DNA of 64,000 bases, taken from the NCBI GenBank assembly GCA_023382715.1, contig JAHDWP010000007.1, forward strand, positions 62,001-126,000, in the 5' to 3' direction. Source of the DNA: Anaerolineae bacterium. Its GTDB lineage: Bacteria; Chloroflexota; Anaerolineae; Aggregatilineales; Aggregatilineaceae. Both the position numbers and the translations under genes were made by a program. A model generated the notes under the pieces. The model had not been told where the DNA came from. It saw only the letters and a list, made by a program, of their open reading frames with translations, and made no database searches. Below, one piece after another: positions 8,126-16,764 of the stretch (the first letter of the stretch is position 1; every line of letters begins with the position of its first letter).

Positions 8126-8677
8126 TCAATCGGGGAAGAAGTCTTTGACGGGCAGGCTCAGGCCGGGCAGCACGTCGCCGCCGTCGAGCGCCCCGTCCGC
8201 GCTCACGCGGCGCACGGGCTGGCCGGGGGCGTACACTTCGACGCTCTTGGTCTCCGGGCGCACGACCCACACGACCGTCCCCGCCGCCAGATAGTTGCCG
8301 ACCTTAACCCGCAGCACGTTGAGATCGTCGGAAGGTGAGATGACTTCCACCGCCAGGTCGGGGGCGAGCGGGTTGTACGTCTCGTGCGAGGGCTGGGGCT
8401 GGCGCGCCTTGGCGACGAAGGCCACGTCGGGGATGTAGCGCTCCTCGCCGACCTGGTAGCCGCCGTCCGCGCCGGTGACGTACCCCTCGACATTCTGCTG
8501 CATCAGATACAGACGGATGAGGAAGCTGATCTGGTTAGCCACCAGGGATGAATAGTTATTCGACACCACCTCGCTGATCTCTCCCCCCACAAATTCCACC
8601 CGGCGGTCGGCGTTCTCGGCTTCGATGGCCAGGCGCTCGAACTCCTCGACGGTGATGGGCTGCGTTGTGACGGCCAT
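8126..8677 (-). CDS. Uma2-family (DUF820) restriction-endonuclease-fold protein
   Basis: 183 residues. It starts TTQPITVEEFERL, continues RVEFVGGEISEV and has the PD-(D/E)XK-like core: YIPDVAFVAKARQ with the conserved Asp and DLAVEVISPSDDLNVLRVKVGNYLAAG, where the ExxS/P motif and following Lys form the predicted active site. The C-terminal half has VWVVRPETKSVEVY. The family is expanded in cyanobacteria and Chloroflexota, and its biological role is not established. Start ATG with GAGGAGCATAGG upstream. It runs convergent to the fusion gene and lies 27 bp downstream of the glycosidase gene on the same strand. Confidence 0.88.
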   Translation of the reverse strand: MAVTTQPITVEEFERLAIEAENADRRVEFVGGEISEVVSNNYSSLVANQISFLIRLYLMQQNVEGYVTGADGGYQVGEERYIPDVAFVAKARQPQPSHETYNPLAPDLAVEVISPSDDLNVLRVKVGNYLAAGTVVWVVRPETKSVEVYAPGQPVRRVSADGALDGGDVLPGLSLPVKDFFPD

Positions 8678-8704
8678 TGCCTATGCTCCTCTGCTCTCCT
8701 GACT

Positions 8705-11182
8705 CTATTGTACCGCAGTTTGATCGGCGGTCGGCAGATCGTCGCGAGGGGACAGAGGCGACGGGGCGATACTGACTTCGCTGGCGGGATCGCGCACGAT
8801 CTGCGCGGCGGCGTCGGCGGGCAGCGTGACCGTTTGTCCGCTGGGGAAAGCGATCGCGGTGCCGTCGTCGCTGCGCGCGATGCGCACACCGTGCTGCATC
8901 CAGGTCATCGTCTCGCCGGAGAAGGCGCAGGGGCTGAGGATCACGGCGCGTCGGGCATCCAGGGCGAAGGCCCCGAACAGCCGGGCGAACCATTCCCACG
9001 ACACAGCCCCCGTCAGCACGTCGCTGTCGCCCAGGCCGTCACCGCTCTCGGCGTGGTAGAGGGCGCGGAAAGCTCCCGCTTCGGCCAGGCTGCGTGTCTG
9101 CGCAGCCAGCACACGCCGGAATAACTCAACTGACTCCTGCATGAAGCCGCTCTCGATCAGCGCCAGGCCCAGCCGCGCATTCCAACCCGGCCAGACGCCG
9201 GCGCAGCCAGCGTGCAGCGCCGGATCGCGCTGCGGCGCGTTGGCGGGGCAGCCGGGCGCGCCAAACGGACGCCAGTAGGCCGCCGGGTCGGTCAGGTGAG
9301 TCACCAGGCAGGCGGTGCGCGCCTCGTCCAGCGCCCCCGACCACAGCGGCATGAGCAGGGCGATGTCGTGGGCGGACAGGTCTGCTGTGCGCGCCTCGAC
9401 CTTGAAGACGCGGCTCAGCCCGGCGAAGCGCAGCCCGGTCACCGCCCGCCAGACGGTGCGCGTGGTGGCCGTGCCCGCGCCCCGGTACCAGTCGAACGCC
9501 TCGCCGGGCACTTCCTCGCGTGCCGGGTTTCCGGCGGCGTCCTCGCCCTCGACGCTGCACGAGAGGGCGGGCTTGCGATCCAGCCCGCCGGTCGCGCGCA
9601 GGATCAGGCGGCCCGGCTGACCAGGCTCAATGCGCTCGGCCAGGACGGACTCGCCGTGCCCGCTGAAGATCGTCTCGCCGAACGGGCAGGCGTGGGCGTC
9701 GCGGTCGCGGTAGGTGTAGACGCCGCGCGCCTCGTCCCAGAACTCTTCCAGCGCGGCGACAAGCGCGTCCAGGCGCGGGGGGATCGCTTCGACCACGTCC
9801 GGGCGATCCAGCAGCGCGCCGATGTCGAGCAGCGCCCGCGCCTCGCGGATCAGGTAGGCGAGCAGGTCGGGCGCTTCGACAGTGGCGGGATCCACGCCCT
9901 GCGCCCAGCGCGAGCCGCGCGCCAGTGCCGGCCCCTCGACGAAAGCGCCCTGGCCGGGGTGTTGCCATTCGGGGACGCCGTCGCCGTCGGCATCTGCGTC
10001 CGGGGCGAACCAGCGCGCGAAGAACGCCAGCAGGCCGTCCAGGCACTCCACCAGGAACGCCTGGTCGCAGGTGAACTCGTAGACCGCCTGGGCCAGCGTT
10101 GCCAGCAGCGGCGGGGCCAGGACGTTGGCCCGCTGCCCGTCCAGGCCGGGCCGGGCGTCAATCCAGCCGTCGTCGCGCTGCACGGCCAGGAAGTTGCGCA
10201 CCATGCCCTGGGCCAGCTCCGGCGCGGCCAGCGCCACCGTCCCGGCGATGGTCAGCGCGTCGGGGACGGACTGCCCGCCCCAGGAAGAGGTGAAGCCGCC
10301 GCTGTGCGCCCCGCTGAGGGCGTAGCCCTGGTCTGGCCTGCGTGTGCTGACGAAGGACGGATGTGGCAGGCTCCCCGACGCCGCCAGGAAGCCGCGCAGC
10401 GCAAGCTGCTGGCTCCAGGCGAGGGCCAGGTCCCAGTCCGCGTGTCCCGTCTCCACCTGGGGCGCAGCTTCGGCGCGGGCGTGGACGGCGGCCAGGTGCG
10501 CGTCCCAGTCCTCGACGGCCAGCCAGCGGTGAGCCAGGGCCAGGCTTTCGTCGCGCAGCGGGCGCGCAGCCAGCACCCAGCGAAAGGTTACCGCTTCGCC
10601 CGGCGGGACGGTTTGCGCCCGGCTGAGCTGGGCGGTTGCGCCCGTCTCGCGCGCGTCTTCCAGCAGCAGCACCGGCTGCAGGTACGGCAGACGGCCCATC
10701 TGCAAGGCGACCAGGCCGCTTTCCAGCGTCAGGAAGAGCATGGGCAGCGCCTTGTCTTCGCGGGCGACCTGGGCCGTCAGGTCGAGGCGCAGCGCTTGGG
10801 GCCGGTCGCCGCTGTTGCGCACCGTGAAGCGCCCACCGACTGCCTGCGACTCCATCGCCCAGAACTCGGCGGTCAGTGCCAGGGTGAGGGTCAGCCTGGC
10901 GTGGACGCGCAGCAGGTCCGGGGCGAAGGCCGTGAGCACGGGCGGGGCGTGGTACCCTTGCGCCTCGTAGACCTTGCGCCCGCCGATGCCCCACACGGGC
11001 ACGATGCGGGCCAGGCCCACGCGCCCGCCGTAGCGCGTCTCCAGGCTGAGCGCCGGCTCGGTGGGGCCGCCCAGGCGCAGCCCCCAGACCTGGTCATCGT
11101 GGTAATCGGTGCGCCCGGCGCGGGCGTCCGCCGCGATGCGGGGAGCCTGCGGGTCGCCGGGCTTGAGCTGCCATTCGCGCAT
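8705..11182 (-). CDS. MGH1-like (alpha/alpha)6-barrel glycoside hydrolase
   Basis: 825 residues from ATG at 11182 (GAGG 9 nt upstream); the frame is open further upstream but runs into a repeat, so that start was rejected. The N-terminal 250 residues look like a beta-sandwich (WGLRLGGPTEPALSL, GGRFTVRNSGDRPQALRLDL). A six-hairpin catalytic barrel follows, with HPSFVSTRRPDQGYALSGAHSGGFTSSWGGQ, DADADGDGVPEWQHPGQG and GVWPGWNARLGLALIESGF. These fit the mannosylglycerate-hydrolase-like / glycogen-debranching-like families in clan GH-G and GH63. The linkage hydrolysed cannot be deduced. No clear signal peptide is seen, so it is probably cytoplasmic and may contribute to alpha-glucan turnover with the glycogen genes further along. 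Confidence 0.72.
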   Translation of the reverse strand: MREWQLKPGDPQAPRIAADARAGRTDYHDDQVWGLRLGGPTEPALSLETRYGGRVGLARIVPVWGIGGRKVYEAQGYHAPPVLTAFAPDLLRVHARLTLTLALTAEFWAMESQAVGGRFTVRNSGDRPQALRLDLTAQVAREDKALPMLFLTLESGLVALQMGRLPYLQPVLLLEDARETGATAQLSRAQTVPPGEAVTFRWVLAARPLRDESLALAHRWLAVEDWDAHLAAVHARAEAAPQVETGHADWDLALAWSQQLALRGFLAASGSLPHPSFVSTRRPDQGYALSGAHSGGFTSSWGGQSVPDALTIAGTVALAAPELAQGMVRNFLAVQRDDGWIDARPGLDGQRANVLAPPLLATLAQAVYEFTCDQAFLVECLDGLLAFFARWFAPDADADGDGVPEWQHPGQGAFVEGPALARGSRWAQGVDPATVEAPDLLAYLIREARALLDIGALLDRPDVVEAIPPRLDALVAALEEFWDEARGVYTYRDRDAHACPFGETIFSGHGESVLAERIEPGQPGRLILRATGGLDRKPALSCSVEGEDAAGNPAREEVPGEAFDWYRGAGTATTRTVWRAVTGLRFAGLSRVFKVEARTADLSAHDIALLMPLWSGALDEARTACLVTHLTDPAAYWRPFGAPGCPANAPQRDPALHAGCAGVWPGWNARLGLALIESGFMQESVELFRRVLAAQTRSLAEAGAFRALYHAESGDGLGDSDVLTGAVSWEWFARLFGAFALDARRAVILSPCAFSGETMTWMQHGVRIARSDDGTAIAFPSGQTVTLPADAAAQIVRDPASEVSIAPSPLSPRDDLPTADQTAVQ

Positions 11183-11643
11183 GAGAGACCTCGTTGAAAA
11201 GAAAACGGTTGTTGGTTTCTGGTTATTGGTTATTGGTTGCTGGTTGTTGGCAGGGTGTCCGTGAGACGAGGCTGTTCTTACCAATCACCAAGAACCAATC
11301 ACCAACAACCCGCTGCTCCCCTACCTTAATACAAACCAGCGGCGGGGGAAAGTGGGCGCAGCAGAACGCTGAGAGGCCGTTCGAGAAGCTGTTCCCTCCA
11401 CCCCAAACCCCTCCCCCACAAGGAGGGAGAAGCTCAGCGAGCGCGCTTTTCTCCCTTCCCCCCTCGTGGGGGGAAGGGCCGGGGATGGGGGCAAAGGCAG
11501 ACGCGCGACTTCTCGAACGGCCCCTGACAGGTTTTGCACGCACCCCAGCAAGCTGGCGGGGGAATGTCCCGGTGAGCGGGGAAAAACAGCAGGCGGACCC
11601 TGGACGGCCCGCCTGCGCGAAGATCGCTGCGGAAGGGGGAACG
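11183..11643. repeat. Intergenic region packed with inverted repeats and a terminator
   Basis: 11202-11311 holds a text-like inverted repeat: GGTTATTGGTTATTGGTTGC and related words, answered by ACCAATCACCAAGAACCAATCACC. 11396-11485 is a copy of the CTCCCCC family (CCCCTCCCCC...GGAGGGAGAAG, then CCCTTCCCCC). 11518-11548 is a partial copy of the CTGACAGGTTTTGCACGCACCC repeat. The last 60 bp contain a minus-strand terminator. No gene is seen. Confidence 0.8.
11582..11616 (-). terminator. Rho-independent terminator of the lipoprotein gene
   Basis: On the minus strand an 8-bp stem GCAGGCGG/CCGCCTGC (11589-11616) is followed within 3 nt by TTTTT (11582-11586). It lies 27 bp after the lipoprotein stop codon. 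Confidence 0.75.
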
Positions 11644-12375
11644 CTACGGCGCGGCGGTCATGCGCCAGGTTCCGCCCTGGCAGTCGCCGCGAATGTCCGC
11701 CTCGAAGAAGGAGATGCTCTCGTGGTAGAGCGTGGTCAGGCGATGCTCGCCGGGGCCGGGCAGGTATTGCCCGCCCTGCACATGGCCGCCAGCGAGGTAG
11801 GTGTACTTGCTGGTCAGCTCGAACTCCGGCGTGATGGCCCAGCCGAGCGCGTTCTTGAGGTCGTCGCGCGTGCGCCACAGCTTGCCGAAGCCGCGCCGGG
11901 GCTGGAACGTGCCTTCGGGCGGGACGAGACTCTCGTCAATCTCGGCTTCGCCTTCCTCGAAGGTGTCGTTGTAGCAGAACCAGTCGCCGCCTGCGCCGTT
12001 GTCCTGCGGGACGTTGACCATCACCCAGACCTGACGGGTGTGGCGAATCCAGAACATGCGCCCGTGCTCGAAAACCTGCTCAGCGATCTGCACCTCGGCG
12101 GCGACGTTGGTCGGGAAGCCCGCTGGCTGCGGCGTGGGCGAAGGCAGCGCGGACGACGGGCTGGCCGAAGGCGCGGGCGTCGCGCTGGGGGCCGGGGTGA
12201 CGGCTGCCGTCTCGGTCGCGGCCACCGTTGGCGAGGCGGCGGGCGTCTCCGTCTCCGGCGTTTCCGGCGTCGGCGAGATGACGATGTAGATCTGAGTGGG
12301 CGGCGGCTCGTCGCCGCACGCCGCCAGGAATAGCCCGACGACGAGCACGCCCAGCAGGATCAGCGTGGTACGCAT
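11644..12375 (-). CDS. Lipoprotein with Pro/Thr-rich linker and GFGKxW...LGWA domain
   Basis: 243 residues from ATG at 12375 (GGAGAA upstream). The signal sequence MRTTLILLGVLVVGLFLAAC ends in a textbook lipobox with Cys20, so the mature protein should be lipid-anchored outside the cytoplasm. Residues 33-85 are a Ser/Pro/Thr/Ala linker (SPTPETPETETPAASPT). Residues 96-200 form a globular domain with VFEHGRMFWI, PPEGTFQPRRGFGKLW (153-168) and LGWA (177-180). The same arrangement occurs at the C-terminus of the secreted protein at 42304-43836. The function is unknown; I do not recognise a named domain. A good promoter (TTTGCG, 17 nt, TACAAT) lies upstream. Confidence 0.75.
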   Translation of the reverse strand: MRTTLILLGVLVVGLFLAACGDEPPPTQIYIVISPTPETPETETPAASPTVAATETAAVTPAPSATPAPSASPSSALPSPTPQPAGFPTNVAAEVQIAEQVFEHGRMFWIRHTRQVWVMVNVPQDNGAGGDWFCYNDTFEEGEAEIDESLVPPEGTFQPRRGFGKLWRTRDDLKNALGWAITPEFELTSKYTYLAGGHVQGGQYLPGPGEHRLTTLYHESISFFEADIRGDCQGGTWRMTAAP

Positions 12376-12415
12376 AGCATTCTCCACGGTGGACATGGGG
12401 TGGGACAACGCGGGG

Positions 12416-12444
12416 ATTGTAGCAGAGCGGCGCGCGAGCGCAAA
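12416..12444 (-). promoter_or_regulatory. Promoter of the lipoprotein gene
   Basis: On the minus strand TTTGCG (-35, 12439-12444) and TACAAT (-10, 12416-12421) are separated by 17 nt, about 40 nt before the lipoprotein ATG. The same TTTGCG -35 appears before the regulator at 16012. Confidence 0.55.
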
Positions 12445-12491
12445 GCCGCCCGCGCCGATCATGGGCCAGTCGTCAGCCAAAAGGCGGGCAA

Positions 12492-13094
12492 TCAGTGTGG
12501 GAACTCGTCGCCGGCCTCATCTTCTTCGATGATGATCGCCTGGTACGTCTCCACCTGCAGGCGCGGGTCGCGCCAGGCGTCCGGGGCGGCGCCCATCTTC
12601 TGCGCCAGCAGCGTCAGGAACAGGCGCGGGTCGGGGTAGTTCTCCCACACCTGGGGCAGGAAGGTCGCCCGGCGGTGCTCCAGGCGCAGCGTGACGCCAT
12701 CCACGCCGGGGCGCAGCCGGCGCAACAGGTCGTCCGGGTCGGCGAAGTCGAGCGGCTGCGAAGGCGTGAGCACGCTGATTTCCAGGTGCAGGCCGGGCAC
12801 TTCAGAGACCTGGACGGGCGTGAAGCGCGGGTCGTAGAAGGCGGTCTGCATGGTCATGCTCACCACTTCTTCGGCCAGCGGGCGGCGGGCGACCAGCGTC
12901 CCCGTGCAGCCGCGCAGCGTGCCATCTTCGCGGCGGCGCAGGGTGATGAAGCAGGCGCGTTCCTGGGCCAGGGCGGGCGGCAGCGCGTCCAGGTCTACAT
13001 TGGGCGGCTCTTCCCCGGCGGTGACTCGCGCCAGCGTCTCGCGGGCCAGCGCCAGCAGCAGGCGTTGCTCCTCGCGCGTGTATGCGTCGGCCAT
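12492..13094 (-). CDS. amrA: AMMECR1-domain protein (AmmeMemoRadiSam system protein A)
   Basis: 200 residues, full AMMECR1 length. Family hallmarks are the N-terminal EEQRLLLALARETLARV, ACFITLRRREDGTLRGCTGTL (the family's conserved LRGCxG core), AFYDPRFTPV, LHLEISVLTP and the C-terminal TFLPQVWENYPDPRLFLTLL. In many bacteria this protein is encoded beside Memo-like and radical-SAM genes; neither is visible here. The biochemical role is unsettled, with a link to RNA or aromatic-substrate modification having been suggested. A minus-strand TATACT at 13125-13130 could be its -10. Confidence 0.88.
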   Translation of the reverse strand: MADAYTREEQRLLLALARETLARVTAGEEPPNVDLDALPPALAQERACFITLRRREDGTLRGCTGTLVARRPLAEEVVSMTMQTAFYDPRFTPVQVSEVPGLHLEISVLTPSQPLDFADPDDLLRRLRPGVDGVTLRLEHRRATFLPQVWENYPDPRLFLTLLAQKMGAAPDAWRDPRLQVETYQAIIIEEDEAGDEFPH

Positions 13095-13192
13095 GACACC
13101 CCCTTCATGGTCAGCGTTTGTTCCAGTATAGCGCGAAATGGGCCACGCTGGTGCCTGTGCGAGTTTTAGTCGCCGGGTGGGAGCCAGGGAGA

Positions 13193-13223
13193 GACTTCCG
13201 AAGTTTTGGAAACTTCGGAAGTC
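13193..13223. repeat. Perfect 14-bp palindrome (TTCCGAAG family)
   Basis: GACTTCCGAAGTTT and its exact complement flank a TGG loop. The element lies between the AMMECR1 gene and the end of the penicillin acylase gene. Degenerate copies occur at 50058-50088 and 55473-55504. It has no T-tract, so it reads as a dispersed hairpin element rather than a typical terminator. Confidence 0.8.
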
Positions 13224-13250
13224 TGGCGCCGGCGGGCGCTGCGCACCTGG

Positions 13251-15698
13251 CTACTCACGGGGCGTCAGCAGCCACGTCCCGACCGCGTGGGCGCGGACCG
13301 CTTCCGCGCTGAAGTGGTGCGCGTGGTACTGCCCGCTCGACCACAGCGCGATCATGTCGGCATAGTGTTCGCTCTGCGGGCTGCCGCTCTGACCGGTAGT
13401 GTGCACCATCCGTGAGTTGTCCCAGTCGCTCAGGTCGAGGATCATGCGCATACTGGGCAGGCTGGTCAGCGAGAAATCGCCCGACCCGACACGCCAGCCC
13501 GTCGCGTTGACGATCTCCGGGCCGCCACTGGCCGGGGTCTCGCGGTTGAAGACGGCGCGCAGCACGGGCAGCGCCTGATCCAGGCGCGGATCAAGCCCCT
13601 CTGGAAGCTGGCCAATCGGCGCGGCCTGGAAGCGCGCGACGTGCAGATCGCCCCACTGCCACGCCGTCCAGTCAGCCCCGTAGGTGCCCTCCATGAAGTC
13701 CAGCGCCTCGCCCAACGCCCCCGCGCCCAGCGCCGCCGGATCGCTCTGGCCCGTCTCCGCGTTAGTCCACACCGGACTCGCCAGATCGTCCAGAATGAGC
13801 GAGAGCCGGTAGATGGTGAAGGATTCCTCCCAGAACGGTACCTCGTCGAAGACCAGCGGCACGAAGCGATCCCAGAAGGCGTTGAACAGCGCCGCATGGG
13901 GGCTGTCAGCGTCGTTCTGCAAGTCCCATTCGCCCAGCCAGGCGACGGCTTGCTCCAGACGGGCGTCGCCCAGGTCGAGCGCGGCCAGCCAGGGAACGGT
14001 CAGCGCCGCCGCTGAGCTATAGCTGTCGAACTGAATGGCTGCCAGCGAGTCCAGCGTGTGCGCGTTCTGCGCTTGCAGCAGCGTTTCGATGCGCGCCGCG
14101 CGGTAGCCATACGACCATTCCGAGGCGATGGTGAACGGGAAATCCTCCGGCGCGGCAACGGCGTTGTTGGCGGTGACGATGGTGCCGGCGGTGGGGTTGA
14201 ACAGGCGCGGGTTGTCGAGCGGGTCTACATAGCCCCGCCACTCGTAAGCGGCGGAGGTGCCCGGCATGGGCCGCGAGCCGTCGTGCCCCTCGGCGCGCAG
14301 GGGGATGCGCCCGGAGGTGATGTAGCCGATGTTGCCCTCCACGTCCGCGTAGACGAAGTTCTGCGCCGCCAGGTCGAAGTAGCTCACGCCTTGCTGGAAC
14401 TCGTCCCAGTTGCGCGCGGCGTTGATGGTCAGCAGCGCGCTGAAGTTGCGACTGGGGTCGGCGGCTGCCCAGCGCAGGGCCACCGGCTGATCGGCGCCGA
14501 TCACCTCCGTGACAACCGGCCCGAAGCGCGTTAGTGCTACTTCCAGCGTGACCGGATCGGCGTCGAACGGGCGGATCGTCTCGGTGATCACCTCCATGGC
14601 CAGCCATTCGCCCTCGTAACGGTACTGGCGCGGGTTGGCGGGGTTCAGTTCGAGCAGGTAGAGGTCCTGCACGTCGGTGCCGACGTTGGTCACGCCCCAG
14701 GCGATGTCACGGTTGTGGCCGATGACGATGAAGGGCACGCCGGCGAAGCTGAACCCGCTCACGTCGAAGGGGCAGGCGTCGCTGATCTCGACGCAGTGCA
14801 GCCCCACCTCGTACCAGATGGAGGGCATAAGGATGGGCAGGTGCGGGTCGTTGGCCAGCAGCGGCAATCCGCTGGCCGTGCGCGCCCCGCTGACGACCCA
14901 GTTGTTCGACCCCAGGCCCACATCGCGCAGGGCGGCGACGGTCTCCAGGCCCGGCAGCGTTGCCAGCGCGGGGAGTGGTTCTGCCCGATGCGCCGTGACG
15001 GGCGTGGGCGTCCAGCCCGGCTCAAGAATGAGCGGCTGATGGGCGTAGTCGTAGCTGGGGGCGAGCGTCTCCAACGCATCTTCGCCGAACTCGTTGACCA
15101 GGCGCAGGCGCAGCAGTTCCACGTCCATGTTCGCGCCCAGGCCGAGGGCCATCATCTGCAACCAGGTGGCGCTGTTGAGCGGCGTCCATGGCTCGATGGC
15201 CGTCACGGGCGGCGCGCCCAGGCCCTCGCGCAGTTGGTTGGCGACCGTGTACTCGATGGCCGCGTCGCCGGGGGCTTTGCCCGCCAGCCAGGCGTTCACG
15301 CCGTCCGCGTAGGCTTGCAGCAGGCTCAGCACGTCGTCTGGCAGGTGGTCGAGGTCGTTCTGCGCGTTGCGGGCCAGGCCCAGCGTGCGCAGGTAGCTAT
15401 CTGTCTCCACCAGCGACGACCCGCCGATCTCCGACAGCCGCCCGCTCCCCTGGGCGCGGAACCACTCCATCTGCCACCAGCGATCGGCGGCGTGGACGTA
15501 GCCCTGAGCCATCACCAGGTCGTGGAGCGTGGTGGCGTAGATGTGTGGCACGCCCAGCGCGTCCCAGTGGATGGTCACGTCGTCGTCCAGCCCCGGCAGC
15601 GTGAAGGCAGTGGCTTCCTGTTGGGCGCGGGCGGGCGCTCCCGCCATGCCCGTGACGATCATCGCCAGCACCAGCAGCACGGTGAGTCTGTGCAGCAT
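13251..15698 (-). CDS. Secreted penicillin acylase family (Ntn) amidohydrolase
   Basis: 815 residues from ATG at 15698, preceded by GAGGGGGTGATC. Residues 1-26 are a signal peptide ending APARAQ. The alpha chain has TIHWDALGVPHIYATTLHDLV and AADRWWQMEW. After a spacer, the sequence GLGSNNWVVSGARTASG carries the autoproteolytic nucleophile, predicted as Ser264, then PLLANDPHL and GVPFIVIGHNRDIAWGVTN. The C-terminal beta chain is complete (MPGTSAAYEWRGYVDP). Such enzymes mature by self-cleavage and hydrolyse amide bonds in beta-lactams, acyl-homoserine lactones or aliphatic amides; the substrate is not predictable here. The 126 extra upstream codons open in this frame overlap repeats and another gene and were rejected. 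Confidence 0.9.
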   Translation of the reverse strand: MLHRLTVLLVLAMIVTGMAGAPARAQQEATAFTLPGLDDDVTIHWDALGVPHIYATTLHDLVMAQGYVHAADRWWQMEWFRAQGSGRLSEIGGSSLVETDSYLRTLGLARNAQNDLDHLPDDVLSLLQAYADGVNAWLAGKAPGDAAIEYTVANQLREGLGAPPVTAIEPWTPLNSATWLQMMALGLGANMDVELLRLRLVNEFGEDALETLAPSYDYAHQPLILEPGWTPTPVTAHRAEPLPALATLPGLETVAALRDVGLGSNNWVVSGARTASGLPLLANDPHLPILMPSIWYEVGLHCVEISDACPFDVSGFSFAGVPFIVIGHNRDIAWGVTNVGTDVQDLYLLELNPANPRQYRYEGEWLAMEVITETIRPFDADPVTLEVALTRFGPVVTEVIGADQPVALRWAAADPSRNFSALLTINAARNWDEFQQGVSYFDLAAQNFVYADVEGNIGYITSGRIPLRAEGHDGSRPMPGTSAAYEWRGYVDPLDNPRLFNPTAGTIVTANNAVAAPEDFPFTIASEWSYGYRAARIETLLQAQNAHTLDSLAAIQFDSYSSAAALTVPWLAALDLGDARLEQAVAWLGEWDLQNDADSPHAALFNAFWDRFVPLVFDEVPFWEESFTIYRLSLILDDLASPVWTNAETGQSDPAALGAGALGEALDFMEGTYGADWTAWQWGDLHVARFQAAPIGQLPEGLDPRLDQALPVLRAVFNRETPASGGPEIVNATGWRVGSGDFSLTSLPSMRMILDLSDWDNSRMVHTTGQSGSPQSEHYADMIALWSSGQYHAHHFSAEAVRAHAVGTWLLTPRE

Positions 15699-15747
15699 GA
15701 GATCACCCCCTCGTAGCACACGCCGGCCTGCGGCGTTGTTCCCCAAG

Positions 15748-15775
15748 ATTATGCACGAATCCTGGTGATTGTCAC
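15748..15775 (-). promoter_or_regulatory. Probable promoter of the penicillin acylase gene
   Basis: Minus-strand GTGACA (15770-15775) and CATAAT (15748-15753) are spaced by 16 nt, about 50 nt before the ATG at 15698. Confidence 0.45.
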
Positions 15776-15805
15776 GCGCCGGGCGCATGTGGACTTGGGG
15801 GCAGA

Positions 15806-15901
15806 GTCTCACCGCAGAGGCACAGAGAGCGCGGCGAACGGCATAGTCCCCCGTTCTCCTCAGATGGTTTTCTCTGTGTCCTCTGCGCCTCTGCGGTGCA
15901 A
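15806..15901. repeat. CGCAGAG-family inverted repeat
   Basis: The left arm CTCACCGCAGAGGCACAGAG and right arm CTCTGTGTCCTCTGCGCCTC can pair around a loop of about 40 nt, between the divergent penicillin acylase and regulator genes. Related copies lie at 1984-2063 and 18716-18861. Confidence 0.8.
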
Positions 15902-15945
15902 TGTCTTCCGCTCCGGGCAGGCCGCGTTCCCTCGCCGCGAGCCGC

Positions 15946-15975
15946 TTTGCGCGTGGGTTGACGAGGCCGTATAAT
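15946..15975 (+). promoter_or_regulatory. Probable promoter of the double-HTH regulator gene
   Basis: TTTGCG (15946-15951) and a consensus TATAAT (15970-15975) are spaced by 18 nt and lie 37 nt upstream of the ATG at 16012, with a GGGGAGG ribosome site between. Confidence 0.55.
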
Positions 15976-16011
15976 GGCGGCAACTGTCCGCCGCACGGGG
16001 AGGTATGCACG

Positions 16012-16746
16012 ATGAGCGCCAACGATCTCGCGGCCCGCGCGCGCCCAAAGCCCTTGACTGACGAAGAAGCGACCAACTTCGAGGAACTCTACCTGCTGCG
16101 CGCGCGCATCCTCGGCGTGCTCATCCGCGACGCGCGCCAGGCGGCGGCGTTGGGCCTGGAAGCGTGCGCTCAGTGCACAGGTGTGACGCCGGAAACGCTC
16201 GAAGCCTGGGAGCTGGGCCGGGCGATGCCCAGCCTGCCAGAGCTGGAGCTGCTCGCCTACCGGCTGGGCGTGCCGGTCAGCCATTTCCTGGCCTCGGACG
16301 ACGCGCTGGAGCAGGAGCGCCGCCCAACAGTGGATCGCAGCGAATACCTGGCCCTGCGCGACCGGCTGATCGGCGCCTTGCTGCGCTCGGCGCGCGAGGA
16401 GCGTAGCCTGACCACCGAAGCGCTGGCCGCCGAAGCGGGCATCGCCGCCAGCAGCGTCACCGCTTACGAGCTGGGTCAGCGCGCGATCCCGCTGCCGGTG
16501 CTGGCGTCCCTGGCCTCGGCCTGTCACGTCCCGCTGTCGTACTTCCTGGAGAGCAGCAACCGCATCGGCCAATTCCTGGCGCTGCAAGAGGACCTGCGGC
16601 GGCTGGCCGATCTGCCGGAGGAAATGCGCCGTTTCGTCAGCGCGCCCACCAACCAGCCGTATCTCGACCTGGTGATGAAGCTGGCCGCGATGGAAGGCAA
16701 TCGTCTGCGCGGCATCGCCGAGGCAATCCTCGACATCACGCTGTGA
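16012..16746 (+). CDS. Transcriptional regulator with two tandem XRE-type HTH domains
   Basis: 244 residues. Two Cro/C1-type helix-turn-helix units are visible: residues about 28-82 (RILGVLIRDARQAAALGLEA, ETLEAWELGRAMPSLPELELLA) and about 107-165 (RLIGALLRSAREERSLTTEA, SSVTAYELGQRAIPLPVLASLA). The two end similarly, in LGVPVSHFLAS and CHVPLSYFLES, suggesting internal duplication. The C-terminal 75 residues (IGQFLALQEDLRRLADLPEE) are helical and may mediate oligomerisation. The start ATG at 16012 has GGGGAGG and a TATAAT promoter. It is divergent from the penicillin acylase, so it may regulate it; that is inference from position only. Confidence 0.8.
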   Translation: MSANDLAARARPKPLTDEEATNFEELYLLRARILGVLIRDARQAAALGLEACAQCTGVTPETLEAWELGRAMPSLPELELLAYRLGVPVSHFLASDDALEQERRPTVDRSEYLALRDRLIGALLRSAREERSLTTEALAAEAGIAASSVTAYELGQRAIPLPVLASLASACHVPLSYFLESSNRIGQFLALQEDLRRLADLPEEMRRFVSAPTNQPYLDLVMKLAAMEGNRLRGIAEAILDITL

Positions 16747-16764
16747 GCGCTGCGCGGCACGCTG

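Noticed and set aside
8126-8677. Uma2 gene as part of a restriction or defence island
   Set aside because: No methyltransferase specificity subunit, helicase or other defence gene lies nearby; the family is often scattered singly.
9212-11197. 661-codon plus-strand frame opposite the glycosidase
   Set aside because: Arg/Gln/Gly-rich with no domain; the opposite strand has a coherent enzyme.
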